The notes: generated by a model not told the origin, from the letters alone. Counted from the first letter of the stretch, positions 48,211 to 57,840 are shown. The stretch is DNA of 64,000 bases from Clostridium sp. CF012 (GCF_018861755.1 NZ_JAHLEF010000003.1:1-64000); one strand, 5' to 3'. Made by a program: numbers and translations.

Positions 48211-48535
48211 TTGCTATTACCTCCGTGCATCTTCTATTTTCCTTGCACATTTCAATCATTTCTTCAATTAAATCTTTTGCTAGAAGAGCACTCATTAGAT
48301 GATCTTCTGCATGCATCAGAAGTAATGTAATCTCTTGTTTTTCTCCGCGAGCTTCCTTTTGTATCATACTACTTTGAATACTATGAGTTTCCGTAAGCTC
48401 TCCTTTCGCTTTCTTTATAAGTAATTCTGCTTTTTCAAAATCTCCAGTTCTTGCTGAACGTAAAGCTTCAAAACACATTGACTTTGCGTTTCCAGCATGA
48501 TTAATTATTGTAAAAACTATTTCCTCTAAGTCCAT
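48203..48535 (-). CDS. PTS lactose/cellobiose-type IIA component
   Basis: The ~110-residue all-helical IIA protein has the phospho-His in LLMHAEDHLMSALLAKDLIEEMI. It receives phosphate from HPr and passes it to IIB. I start at ATG 48535 with GGAGG eight bases before, rather than the TTG at 48550. Order in the operon is IIC, IIB, IIA, hydrolase. Confidence 0.94.
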   Translation of the reverse strand: MDLEEIVFTIINHAGNAKSMCFEALRSARTGDFEKAELLIKKAKGELTETHSIQSSMIQKEARGEKQEITLLLMHAEDHLMSALLAKDLIEEMIEMCKENRRCTEVIANV

Positions 48536-48556
48536 ATAACCTGCCTCCAATGCTAT

Positions 48557-48862
48557 TTATTTAAATAATTCTAAAGCTAATTCTAAGGTTTTTTTACCAT
48601 CTACCAGTCCATAGACTTGAGGTGGAATACATGCGTACTTTTTATGTTTTTCTTCGACTATTTCTTTAACCCATTTTTCTTTATATTTAACCTGAGGTCC
48701 TAATAAGAATACATCAAAATCCTCTACATTCTTATCCAAATCATCTACAGGTTCTGCCTTTATTACTATGTCATTAATTCCAGTTTCTTTAGCATATTTC
48801 TCCATCCTAACTACCAATAAACTAGTTGACATTCCTGCTGCACACATTAATAATATCTTCAT
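48557..48862 (-). CDS. PTS cellobiose-type IIB component
   Basis: The ~101-residue protein has the phospho-Cys loop near the start (KILLMCAAGMSTSLLV, C7 by this start), then VFLLGPQVKYK and IPPQVYGLVDGKK. ATG 48862 follows GAGAGGAAGG; the longer frame from 48895 (MILNYREEGK) includes that RBS and is rejected. It transfers phosphate to the sugar bound by IIC. Confidence 0.95.
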   Translation of the reverse strand: MKILLMCAAGMSTSLLVVRMEKYAKETGINDIVIKAEPVDDLDKNVEDFDVFLLGPQVKYKEKWVKEIVEEKHKKYACIPPQVYGLVDGKKTLELALELFK

Positions 48863-48915
48863 AAACTTACCTTCCTCTCTATAATTTAAAATCATTTTAA
48901 TTTCCTTAATAGACT

Positions 48916-50187
48916 TTATACTTCTATTGAAGCGTCAGCTGTTAAAGCCATTTCGCTTTCCTGTGTTTCAGTAATTAATTGTTGTTTTTCAGCAGTTTTG
49001 AAAAATGGGAGATAAATTGTTACCGCTATTATTAGTGATAAAGCTGACCAAACAGCGGCTCTCCAATCTCCACCAGTTGCAATGAATGGCCCTAATATTG
49101 GAGGCATTGTCCATGGTATCATCGCTATTGGTTTACCAATGATATCGAATTGCATTAGAAGGTAAGTACATGATGTAAGTAATAAAGGTACTACCGTAAA
49201 TGGAAGTAATATTACTGGATTTAAAACTATTGGAAACCCAAATATAACTGGTTCATTGATTTCAAAACAAGCTGATGGTAATGCAACTTTACCCAAGGAT
49301 TTATAAACCTTGCTCTTTGATTTAATCATCAATAATACTAAACATAGGGTAGCACCTGTTCCCCCTACATTTACGAACATTGAGTAAAAGCCTGATGCTG
49401 TAGCATATGGTATTGGCTTATGAGCAATAAAAGCTGCTGTATTAGCTGCTAAAAACTGAAGAAAAATAGGATCAGCCACACCTTCAAGTGCCATATCTCC
49501 ATGGATACCCGCCGACCAAAGTAATGTTACAAGTAAACTGTATACTAAAATCCCTGGCAAAGTATTAAGAGCGAATACTAACGGAGCAAATATTGCTGTA
49601 ATAAACGCTGTTATGTCGAATCCTATGACAACTCTTATTATCCAAATAATAAGAATAACTGCTAGTGCAGGGGTTAAAGCTATAAATGAATTCCCAACTG
49701 CTGGTGGGACTCCTTCGGGTAATTTAATAACTATATTCCTTCTTATAAAAAACTTTAGAACTTCTACTGCAAATATGGCAACTATTATAGCTGTGAAAAG
49801 ACCCTCTGCTCCAAATTTACTTATGTCTAACTGATAATCTTTTGTAACTTGTGTTAAAAGAAAAGCTACAAGAGAAATTATTGATCCAGTAATGGGGTCA
49901 AGCTTATAGTCTTTTGCTAGATAATACCCTATTCCTAATGTTGCTATAAGACCTAAAACTCCGAATGAACAGCTTACAACAACGTTCATCTTAGTGCCAA
50001 AGGTTCCAATAAAGTCTGGCCACCATGAGAATGGTAGATTACTTAAAATAAGAAATAAACTTCCTACGATTATAAAAGGAATAGTTATAGCTAGTCCATT
50101 ACGTATTGCAACCAGATGCCTTTGGTTCCCAACTTTAATAAGTATTGGCATCATTCTATTTTGAAAAAATTCCATGAATTTCTTCAT
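48916..50187 (-). CDS. PTS cellobiose-type IIC permease
   Basis: The 423-residue membrane permease has about ten helices and the family motifs IRNGLAITIPFIIVGSLFLI, GIHGDMALEGVADPIFLQ and FEINEPVIFGFPIVLNP, with NEPVIFG as sugar-site block. RBS AAGGGGGG precedes the ATG. It is the first gene of the PTS operon, about 40 bp downstream of a predicted sigma-54 start site. The likely substrates are cellobiose or related beta-disaccharides, judged from the linked GH4 enzyme. Confidence 0.95.
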   Translation of the reverse strand: MKKFMEFFQNRMMPILIKVGNQRHLVAIRNGLAITIPFIIVGSLFLILSNLPFSWWPDFIGTFGTKMNVVVSCSFGVLGLIATLGIGYYLAKDYKLDPITGSIISLVAFLLTQVTKDYQLDISKFGAEGLFTAIIVAIFAVEVLKFFIRRNIVIKLPEGVPPAVGNSFIALTPALAVILIIWIIRVVIGFDITAFITAIFAPLVFALNTLPGILVYSLLVTLLWSAGIHGDMALEGVADPIFLQFLAANTAAFIAHKPIPYATASGFYSMFVNVGGTGATLCLVLLMIKSKSKVYKSLGKVALPSACFEINEPVIFGFPIVLNPVILLPFTVVPLLLTSCTYLLMQFDIIGKPIAMIPWTMPPILGPFIATGGDWRAAVWSALSLIIAVTIYLPFFKTAEKQQLITETQESEMALTADASIEV

Positions 50188-50236
50188 TTATAAACCCCCC
50201 TTTGAGTGTTAATTAGTTGTCTTATAAATTATATAG

Positions 50237-50253
50237 AGCAAGTACTATGCCAA
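50237..50253 (-). promoter_or_regulatory. Sigma-54 (-24/-12) promoter of the PTS operon
   Basis: The minus strand reads TTGGCATAGTACTTGCT, with GG and GC separated by exactly 10 bp as required for sigma-54. It lies 50 bp upstream of the IIC start and directly downstream of a gene for a GAYTGA-containing AAA+ activator. Confidence 0.85.
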
Positions 50254-50330
50254 CATCTAATCGCCTCTATACATCATTGGAAAATCAATGCACTACAAAG
50301 GATGTGTTTCATGTGTATCTATATGTATCG

Positions 50331-50347
50331 TTGTAAACGTTTTACAA
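50331..50347. promoter_or_regulatory. Inverted repeat upstream of the sigma-54 promoter: activator site or cre-like site
   Basis: TTGTAAA-CGT-TTTACAA is a perfect 7-3-7 dyad about 80 bp upstream of the -24 box, the right place for an enhancer-type upstream activating sequence. It also resembles a CcpA cre site but has one base too many in the second half. Confidence 0.55.
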
Positions 50348-50377
50348 TACACATTAATACAATACACGTTAATATTA

Positions 50378-53113
50378 TTATAAAAAATACACAATTTTCA
50401 TCACATTTACATATTCCTCATCTAAGAAAACTATTCCAAAGGCACTCTCTAATGTTTTTAAGGACCTTTTTATCACATTGAACTCATTATGATGTTCTGA
50501 AATCCATTCTTTTTTATTCTCTATGTGTATTATTTTTTTGCCATGTAATATATGTTCTACTGCGCAAGCTAAATGTAGAATTAATCCTAATAAGACACTT
50601 TCGTTAATACTTGTACCTGAATTTATAATATATATATAAACCTTTTTAAAGTTTTCAATGTACTTATGCGCATCTATATCAACATTTCCTTTTATAACTT
50701 CTCTCATATTATCTATTGTTTGTAATATATCAAGTTCACTAGAGAATTTTTCTATTTTTTCTTTTTTAAGGACATCTGAAGTGGATATATAAAATACTTC
50801 TTCATCTTTTGGATCAATTGAACTTACCACAGCCAGCACATTATTTTGTTTTTTAATTTTCTCTATATTACTTTTAAACTTTATTTTATCTGATATTTCA
50901 ATTGGAATAATATCGATATCAAATTTTTCAAAGTCAATTTTCTGTTTTAAAATTGATTTTAACTTCACAGCGGCTCCTTTGCCAGTAACACATGCTGTCA
51001 ATATAACATCCTTCTTAAACATTTCATTGAACTCGAAATCATTTTTATATATTTTCCCAATATGTAGATTTGATTTAGTACAAGATTCATATACCTCATC
51101 TAATGGAAAATTTAACAGCGCTTTTCTTGTTGCTTCTAGTACAGTTGGCGTAGACACCATTTCTATCGTCCTTACAGGTATTTTTGTTTTTTTATAAATC
51201 ATATCGCCAAAAAATACTAGAGACCCCATGTCTACAAGCAAAATGACACCCTTCCCCCTATTTACCCTTTTTACTATTTCTAGTAAGTTTTCAAACGCTC
51301 TTTCAGCTTTTTGATCTAAGGGCATATTATATCCAACCGCATGACTTTCTCCTAAAAGACGATTTGCTACATCCACTATTGAGGTAGCAGCTGATTCTCC
51401 ATGCATAGCAACAAGTATAGCGACCTTGCCTTCATCTGTTTTGTCTTCTTCATCCATACACAAAAACATAGTTATAAAGCCAACTTCATCCTCGGGTATA
51501 ACAATATTAAACGTATATTTTATCTTTTCCTTAATCATGTTTGCAATATTAAATTCTATACTATGCTGTAATTTCACATCTTCTAATTGATGATTCTTAA
51601 TGTTTTTCCCATTGGTAATTCTTTCTATAGTACTTGCTAAATGCATGGAAAGTGCACAGAAAATTTTGGTGCTAAATACTTTATGTAACCTTTCAGACGC
51701 ATCTCTTAAGAACTCTTCAACTATATTCACTATTTTTTTGTCAACAACCTTATATAACTCCTCTAGATTTTCATTGTCGATATTAAGAATATATTTTTTT
51801 AAATAGGTATCAATATCGAGACTCATTATAATCTTAATATCCTTCTGGTCTAAGCCTTTATATTCTAAAAGCATTCGTTTTTCCTCTAAGGCCTCATAAA
51901 AATTAAAAACCTTGGTATCCTTTAACTCAGCAGTATTACTTCCATCTATGGTAAAGCATGCAACATTACCGTTTAAAAACTTATCGATTTCTTCTTTATG
52001 TTCCTTATATCTAAATGCCCCTCTTAAAACATACTCTGGTAAATCTTCACTGTGTACACACACTTCCTTATCTCTATTTATCATATTTTCAAGAAAGGCC
52101 TTAGCACAACAAAGCTTTATATCACTTTTTAGTTGTCCAATATTGTTGGAACAATCATATAGTAAAAACGCTTTAAGACTATTAACTGTTACAGATATAT
52201 CTGATTTAATACAAGTAGCTTCTACCTCAAAGAATCCTTTTATAATCTGATATCTTTCATCTATAGTTCTATCTTTTAAAGCTGGAAGCTTTATCACCAT
52301 AGGTACCCTTCTAGTAAAAGTTTTTAATAAATTCGATTCAACATTTTCAGTTGTTGCACATATTATGAGTACTTTTGCATAATACTGAATATTTGGATCA
52401 CCACATCTTCTATAAATTCCCTTGTCAATAAGATAAAATAACATTTCCTGCCCCTCTGGTGGCAATCTATGTACCTCATCAAGAAACAATATACCTTCAT
52501 TGGCTTTTTGTACAATACCTACTCTATCCTTTTCTGCCCCTGTATAAGCACCTTTTTTAACTCCAAAAAGCTGGGCCATAAGCAGTTGCGGATTACTAGC
52601 ATAGTCTGCACAATTAAAGGTAACAAAAGGACTATTACTTTTTATTTTCCCTATTTCTTTAGCATACTTGTGCATTGTTTCTGCAAACATAGATTTCCCT
52701 GTACCAGTTTCGCCTAATATTAATGTATGAAGCCCGCTTGGCGGATAAATAATTGCAGCTCTAGCCTGCTGAACTACTGTTTTAAGGCTTAGTTTAGCAC
52801 CAATTATCTCTTCAAATATATCCTTTACATTATCTGATTTATTCTTTAAATTAATGCCTTGTTTTAAATCAATTTCACCTCTTACATTAAGTGAATTATT
52901 ATTTTTAATTTTATACAGTACAGGTTTACCTTCAACCTTTTCTATTCTATTTTCCCTATATAATTTATTCAAATCACTTGATGAATTACTACGCTGAAGT
53001 TTCAGCAAATCTGCTATTTCATTAGCATTAGCTCCTACAACAATATTATCGTTATTATATTGCTTAACACAAAGTTGTCTTAAGGTTTCATAAACATTCT
53101 CAATCCGCTTCAT
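50378..53113 (-). CDS. LevR/CelR-type sigma-54 activator with PRD and EIIA-like domains
   Basis: The 911-residue regulator has an N-terminal winged helix (to ~70). An AAA+ domain follows, with Walker A GETGTGKS (134-141), the sigma-54 contact loop GAYTGA (188-193) and ILFLDEVHRL. Then come PRD1 (around ALSMHLASTIERI), an EIIA-Man-like domain (VAILVAMHGESAATSIVDVANRL) and PRD2 (LILHLACAVEHILHGK). Phosphorylation of the PRD and EIIA histidines by the PTS would set activity. It lies directly upstream of, and co-oriented with, the PTS operon that has the -24/-12 promoter. RBS GGGGGAG precedes the ATG. Confidence 0.93.
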   Translation of the reverse strand: MKRIENVYETLRQLCVKQYNNDNIVVGANANEIADLLKLQRSNSSSDLNKLYRENRIEKVEGKPVLYKIKNNNSLNVRGEIDLKQGINLKNKSDNVKDIFEEIIGAKLSLKTVVQQARAAIIYPPSGLHTLILGETGTGKSMFAETMHKYAKEIGKIKSNSPFVTFNCADYASNPQLLMAQLFGVKKGAYTGAEKDRVGIVQKANEGILFLDEVHRLPPEGQEMLFYLIDKGIYRRCGDPNIQYYAKVLIICATTENVESNLLKTFTRRVPMVIKLPALKDRTIDERYQIIKGFFEVEATCIKSDISVTVNSLKAFLLYDCSNNIGQLKSDIKLCCAKAFLENMINRDKEVCVHSEDLPEYVLRGAFRYKEHKEEIDKFLNGNVACFTIDGSNTAELKDTKVFNFYEALEEKRMLLEYKGLDQKDIKIIMSLDIDTYLKKYILNIDNENLEELYKVVDKKIVNIVEEFLRDASERLHKVFSTKIFCALSMHLASTIERITNGKNIKNHQLEDVKLQHSIEFNIANMIKEKIKYTFNIVIPEDEVGFITMFLCMDEEDKTDEGKVAILVAMHGESAATSIVDVANRLLGESHAVGYNMPLDQKAERAFENLLEIVKRVNRGKGVILLVDMGSLVFFGDMIYKKTKIPVRTIEMVSTPTVLEATRKALLNFPLDEVYESCTKSNLHIGKIYKNDFEFNEMFKKDVILTACVTGKGAAVKLKSILKQKIDFEKFDIDIIPIEISDKIKFKSNIEKIKKQNNVLAVVSSIDPKDEEVFYISTSDVLKKEKIEKFSSELDILQTIDNMREVIKGNVDIDAHKYIENFKKVYIYIINSGTSINESVLLGLILHLACAVEHILHGKKIIHIENKKEWISEHHNEFNVIKRSLKTLESAFGIVFLDEEYVNVMKIVYFL

Positions 53114-53345
53114 AAGAAATTCTCCCCCTATCCATCCATATAGACTAGTTCCTGTAATTTACCCAATATTACACTTATTTCTATAAAAGAATTCCATTTC
53201 CTCCTTAATTTTGTAGAAAAACTCAAGAAAGGAGGTCATCACTAGCAAATAAGCCCCCCTTACATAAAAATACTCCTCCTTACAATATTAGATAATTAGC
53301 TTATCTCAACTATTGCCAAGGAAGAGTACTTTTTAATATAATGTT

Positions 53346-53372
53346 CCTACATAAGTAGGCCTTTTTTCTTTA
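53346..53372 (+). terminator. Plus-strand hairpin with T-run in a gene-free gap
   Basis: CCTAC-ATAA-GTAGG (53346-53359) is followed by CCTTTTTTCTTT on the plus strand. The neighbouring genes are both on the minus strand, so it would end an unrecognised plus-strand transcript from ~53220. AAGGAGG (53235-53241) and CCTCCTT (about 53275-53281) could pair within that transcript. It may instead be a weak terminator of the exporter operon read from the other side. Confidence 0.45.
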
Positions 53373-53390
53373 ATAAACAGCATTTCTAAT

Positions 53391-55172
53391 TCAATTTGCT
53401 ACCTGACTCCCAAATTGACTATTATAGAGTTTTTCATAGAAAGCACCCTTTTTCATTAACTCATTATGAGTTCCCTGTTCTATAATATTTCCTTGATCCA
53501 TAACTAATATTAAATCCGCATTACGAATAGTTGAAAGTCTATGTGCAATAACAAAGCTGGTTCTTCCTTTCATTATATTCCTCATAGCCTTTTGAAGTAA
53601 TATTTCTAATCTAGTGTCAACTGAACTAGTTGCTTCATCTAATATTAATATTGCTGGATTTGATATTATAGCTCTTGCTATAGTCAAAAGTTGTTTCTCT
53701 CCTTGAGATATGTTAGAAGCCTCTTCATTCAGAAACATGTTGTACCCATCTGGAAGAGTTTTAATAAAGTGATGTACGTTAGCTATTTTAGCTGCTTTTA
53801 TAATTTCTTCCTTGCTAGCTCCAAATCTACCATACTCAATATTTTCATAAATTGTTCCATTATATAGCCAGGTATCCTGAAGAACCATACCGAATATAGA
53901 ACGTAAATCTTTACGTTTCATATCTCTAGTATCCACTCCATCTATCTTTATAGCTCCCCCTTGAATATCGTAAAATCTCATTAATAAATTTATTAATGTT
54001 GTTTTACCTGCTCCAGTTGGACCTACTATAGCAACCATCTGACCACTTTTTATATCTGCACTTAAGTCCTCAATTAAAATCTCATCATCATTATATCCAA
54101 ATTTGACATGCTCGAAAGTAACATTTCCAAGCGGATTTTCTAATTTTATAAAATCAACTTTATCTGGAATTTCCTCCTTTTCATCTAATATTTCAAATAC
54201 ACGTTCAATTGCCGCAAAGGCTGATTGTATTGCAGCAGATAATTGTGTTACTTGAGAAATCGGTTGATTTATTTGCCAAATATAACGAATAGACGCTTGA
54301 AGATTACCCACTGTCATTATTCCATTTATAGCATATATTGCGCCAAGAATTCCGATAACTGCAACTCCTAAATAGCTCACTAATGAAACTAATGGAGACA
54401 TTATACTTGATATAAATTGCGCCTTAAATCCGGTATTAAAAAGTTCTTCATTAATATTTTCAAAATCTTTTATGGCATCTTCTTGCTTTCCATATAGTTT
54501 TATTTCATTAAAGCCAGTATATATTTCCTGCACTTTACCATTCAATTTCCCCAAAGCGTTTTGCTGCTTATAAAATAGATTTTGTGATTTACTAACTATA
54601 TATTTTAACACTAAATAGCTTATAGGTATTATAAGTATGGCTAAAAATGCAAGTTTTATATTAATTGTAAACATCATCGCAATAGCTAGCGTTAGTGACA
54701 ATATTGAATTTATAACTTGGCTAAAACTCTGTTGAAGTGCATTTGAAATAGTATCTATATCATTTGTTATACGGCTCATCACATCCCCATAGCTATTTTT
54801 ATCAAAATAACTTATAGGTAATTTCCTAATTTTACCTTGAACAGCGTTTCTTAAATCTTTCATAGTATTTTGAATAGCATTAGTTAATAATAAACTTGCT
54901 AAATATGTGGATAATGTTCCAAATACATAGATAAAAGCCAATACTCCTAATACTCTTAAAATATAATTAAAGTTAACCGAAGCTCCTTTTACACCTTTTA
55001 CTATATTCATAACATCTTTGGCAAGGCTAGTTGTAATTAATCCTTCTATTTTTGGAGCAATAGCTGTAAAGATAGCAGCTACAACTATAAATAAAATTGC
55101 AGTAATAAATAGGGTTCTATATACTTTTACAAAAGGAGATATTCTTCTTATAGTATCCTTTAACTTTTTCAT
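53391..55172 (-). CDS. ABC exporter half with consensus ATPase site Glu (heterodimer subunit 2)
   Basis: The 593-residue type IV exporter half has six helices (residues ~20-320) and an ATPase with Walker A GPTGAGKTT, variant signature ISQGE, and Walker B ILILDEATSSVD with the catalytic Glu present. It pairs with the product of the gene just upstream, whose start/stop overlap (ATGA) indicates coupling. It resembles BmrCD/LmrCD-type multidrug exporters. Expression is probably induced through the MerR-type promoter upstream. Confidence 0.93.
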   Translation of the reverse strand: MKKLKDTIRRISPFVKVYRTLFITAILFIVVAAIFTAIAPKIEGLITTSLAKDVMNIVKGVKGASVNFNYILRVLGVLAFIYVFGTLSTYLASLLLTNAIQNTMKDLRNAVQGKIRKLPISYFDKNSYGDVMSRITNDIDTISNALQQSFSQVINSILSLTLAIAMMFTINIKLAFLAILIIPISYLVLKYIVSKSQNLFYKQQNALGKLNGKVQEIYTGFNEIKLYGKQEDAIKDFENINEELFNTGFKAQFISSIMSPLVSLVSYLGVAVIGILGAIYAINGIMTVGNLQASIRYIWQINQPISQVTQLSAAIQSAFAAIERVFEILDEKEEIPDKVDFIKLENPLGNVTFEHVKFGYNDDEILIEDLSADIKSGQMVAIVGPTGAGKTTLINLLMRFYDIQGGAIKIDGVDTRDMKRKDLRSIFGMVLQDTWLYNGTIYENIEYGRFGASKEEIIKAAKIANVHHFIKTLPDGYNMFLNEEASNISQGEKQLLTIARAIISNPAILILDEATSSVDTRLEILLQKAMRNIMKGRTSFVIAHRLSTIRNADLILVMDQGNIIEQGTHNELMKKGAFYEKLYNSQFGSQVAN

Positions 55173-56899
55173 TGTTCCAGCTCCTCCTTTGTAAGTTGAG
55201 ATGATGCAATTTCATAGTAGATTTCACAGGTTTTTAGTAATTCTTTATGGGTTCCTATTCCTACTATCTCTCCCTCATTCAATACTATAATTTTATTAGC
55301 ATCAATTATAGATCCTATCCTCTGTGCAACTATTAAAAATACGGACTCTCTAGTTTCTTCCTTTAACTTTTCTCTGAGAATTGCATCTGTTTTAAAATCT
55401 AGAGCGGAAAAGCTATCATCAAAAATATAAATTTCAGGTTTTCTAACTAATGCTCTTGCAATAGATAATCTTTGCTTCTGCCCTCCTGACATATTAGATC
55501 CACCTTCACTTATTAGCTCTTTAAATTTTTTAGGTTTACTATTAATAAAGTCATAAGCCTGAGCTACCTTAGCAGAATGTTCAAGCTCCTTTTTATCTGC
55601 ATCATTTTTACCAAATTTAATATTAGTGCCTATACTACCAGTAAACAACAAAGTCTTCTGAGGTATAAATCCCATTTTTCCACGTAGTGCCTTTAAATCA
55701 TAATCTCTTACATCTACTCCATCTATCTTTATGCTACCTTCTGTAACATCGTAAAATCTTGGAATTAAATTAATTAATGTACTTTTCCCACAGCCTGTAC
55801 TTCCTATAAATGCTACTTTTTCTCCTTTTACTGCTGTAAAAGATATATCTCTTAAAACTGGAAGCTCTCCATCTGGATAAGTAAAGGTAACATTATCAAA
55901 CTCTACAATACCCTTAATAACTGTGTCTTTAACACCATCTTTAGGATTTTTAATAATAGGCTCTTCATTTAATATTTCCTGAATTCTATCTGCTGAAATT
56001 TGTGCTTTTGGATACATGATAAACACCATTGAAAAAAGCATAATAGAGAACATTGCATGGAATAAATATTCTATAAATGCTACCAGTTGTCCAACCTGTA
56101 GTGTTCCTAAATTTATCATTTTGCTAGAAATCCAAAAGATAGCTAAAATAGCTAAATTCATTAACAAAAAGAAAGTTGGTTGAGAGATTGCCATAAGCTT
56201 ATATAACTTCTTAGATACATCTGTATAGTCATTGTTAATTTCTTCAAATCTTTGTTTTTCATGATTATCATTACCAAAGGCCCTTATTACTCTAGTTCCT
56301 GTTAAATTTTCTCTTGAAATCCTATTTAATTTATCTAATTTTTTCTGTTGTTTTTCTGACATTGGATAAGATATCTTAGCTATAATAATTACCCCAAGCA
56401 CTATGAATGGTACTGTTATTGCTAATACTGCAGACAGCTGCACGCTGGTTCTTATAATCATCACTAAACTTACAATAAACATAACTGGTGTAAGTAATGC
56501 TATTCTTAAGAGCGTTGTTGTAAACTGTCCTAATTGAAAAACATCATTGGTTGTTCTGGTGATCATTGACGATATTCCAAAGTTATTATATTCACTATGT
56601 GAAAATTCTTGGGATTTTTTAAAAATATCGTTTCTTATATCTCTAATCATACTAGTAGAGATTTTTGAAGAACAGTATCCTAATAGTATTGTACCCATGA
56701 CTCCAATTATAGAAATTACTACTATTATGATACCCATATATTTTACATATCCTATATCCTTATTAGCTATTCCCTTGTCAATCACTCTAGACATTATCGT
56801 TGGAATGCCGAGCTCCACTAATGCAAATCCGAAAATTGATATTACATTCAGTACTAGAAGCAGTTTATACTTTTTTATATATTTTAATATTAATTTCAT
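55169..56899 (-). CDS. ABC exporter half with degenerate ATPase site (heterodimer subunit 1)
   Basis: The 576-residue half has six helices, Walker A GSTGCGKST, signature MSGGQKQRLSIARAL and Walker B IYIFDDSFSALD. Asp replaces the catalytic Glu here, and the switch His is Gln (VAQRIGS). Such a degenerate site is normal in one half of heterodimeric exporters. RBS AGGAG lies about 13-17 bases before the ATG. It is the first gene of the operon and divergent from a MerR-family gene. Confidence 0.93.
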   Translation of the reverse strand: MKLILKYIKKYKLLLVLNVISIFGFALVELGIPTIMSRVIDKGIANKDIGYVKYMGIIIVVISIIGVMGTILLGYCSSKISTSMIRDIRNDIFKKSQEFSHSEYNNFGISSMITRTTNDVFQLGQFTTTLLRIALLTPVMFIVSLVMIIRTSVQLSAVLAITVPFIVLGVIIIAKISYPMSEKQQKKLDKLNRISRENLTGTRVIRAFGNDNHEKQRFEEINNDYTDVSKKLYKLMAISQPTFFLLMNLAILAIFWISSKMINLGTLQVGQLVAFIEYLFHAMFSIMLFSMVFIMYPKAQISADRIQEILNEEPIIKNPKDGVKDTVIKGIVEFDNVTFTYPDGELPVLRDISFTAVKGEKVAFIGSTGCGKSTLINLIPRFYDVTEGSIKIDGVDVRDYDLKALRGKMGFIPQKTLLFTGSIGTNIKFGKNDADKKELEHSAKVAQAYDFINSKPKKFKELISEGGSNMSGGQKQRLSIARALVRKPEIYIFDDSFSALDFKTDAILREKLKEETRESVFLIVAQRIGSIIDANKIIVLNEGEIVGIGTHKELLKTCEIYYEIASSQLTKEELEQ

Positions 56900-56963
56900 T
56901 CCTTTTATTTACTCCTTTTTTAAGTGTATTCTTGAAATATTATTACAATAACATTATAATATA

Positions 56964-56994
56964 AGTATAAAGTATACAGTTACCGTATAGTCAA
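56964..56994 (-). promoter_or_regulatory. MerR-type promoter of the ABC exporter
   Basis: On the minus strand TTGACT (56994-56989), exactly 19 bp, then TATACT (56969-56964). The overlong spacer is filled by the dyad AGTATAC-AGTTACC-GTATAGT (56971-56991 on the plus strand), six of seven arm bases matching. This is the architecture that MerR proteins activate by DNA distortion. The predicted start is ~58 nt before the exporter ATG, and the site also overlaps the merR leader, allowing autoregulation. Confidence 0.85.
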
Positions 56995-57009
56995 GAGGAG
57001 ACATTAGCT

Positions 57010-57840
57010 ATGAATGAAGAATTTAATAAATATTTTAATACTGGAGATTTTGCGAAGTTATGTAATGTAAAGAAACAAACTCTTTTCCATTACGATGATA
57101 TTGGCATTTTTTCCCCTGAAATAAGAGATGATAACGGATATAGATATTATTCCTATCAACAATTTGATGTTTTTAATGTCATTACTATTTTAAAAGAAAC
57201 AAATATGTCTTTGAAAGAGATTAAAGCTTATCTTGATAATAGGAGCCCCAGTAGATTCGTTGAGTTATTTAAAAAGAAAGTATTGGATATAGATATTGAA
57301 ATAGAAAATCTAAAAAGAATACGTAAACTTATGGAAACAAAAATTTCTATAACAGAAAACGCGTGTATAATAGATTATTCTAAGATTAGTTTAGAATATT
57401 TTGATGAGGAATATCTAGTTCTTAGTAATTCAATTGAAAATGTAGGCCAAAAAGATTATTTTGAAATTGTGTCCGAGCATATGAATTATTGCACCTTAAA
57501 TAATCTTAACGCTGGACATTCTATTGGAGCGATGATTAGCAAAGAGAATATATTAAAAGGAGTAGCTGAAAATTATTCCTTTTTATATACAAAGCTAGAT
57601 TCTAATAATGATCTTCCTTTTACTTTCACTAAACCAAAAGGACTCTATTGCATCGCATATCATGAAGGAGACTATAAGGCTATCGACAAAACCTATAATA
57701 AAATACTACAATTTTTAAAAAACTCTAATATAGCTATAGGAAAATATTCTTATGAAGAATTTCTTTTAGATGAAGTAACAGTAAAAGGATACGACAATTA
57801 TTTAACTCAGATTTTAGTTGAAGTTGAAATTTCTATGTAA
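57010..57840 (+). CDS. MerR family regulator with effector-binding domain
   Basis: The 276-residue protein has an N-terminal MerR winged helix (NTGDFAKLCNVKKQTLFHYDDIGIFSPEIRDDNGYRYYSYQQ) and a dimerisation coiled coil near 85-115. The C-terminal GyrI/BmrR-like effector domain (ending in YLTQILVEVEISM) binds drugs in relatives. It is divergent from the ABC exporter and shares the 19-bp-spacer promoter region, so it very likely activates the exporter on drug binding. RBS AGAGGAG precedes the ATG. Confidence 0.93.
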   Translation: MNEEFNKYFNTGDFAKLCNVKKQTLFHYDDIGIFSPEIRDDNGYRYYSYQQFDVFNVITILKETNMSLKEIKAYLDNRSPSRFVELFKKKVLDIDIEIENLKRIRKLMETKISITENACIIDYSKISLEYFDEEYLVLSNSIENVGQKDYFEIVSEHMNYCTLNNLNAGHSIGAMISKENILKGVAENYSFLYTKLDSNNDLPFTFTKPKGLYCIAYHEGDYKAIDKTYNKILQFLKNSNIAIGKYSYEEFLLDEVTVKGYDNYLTQILVEVEISM

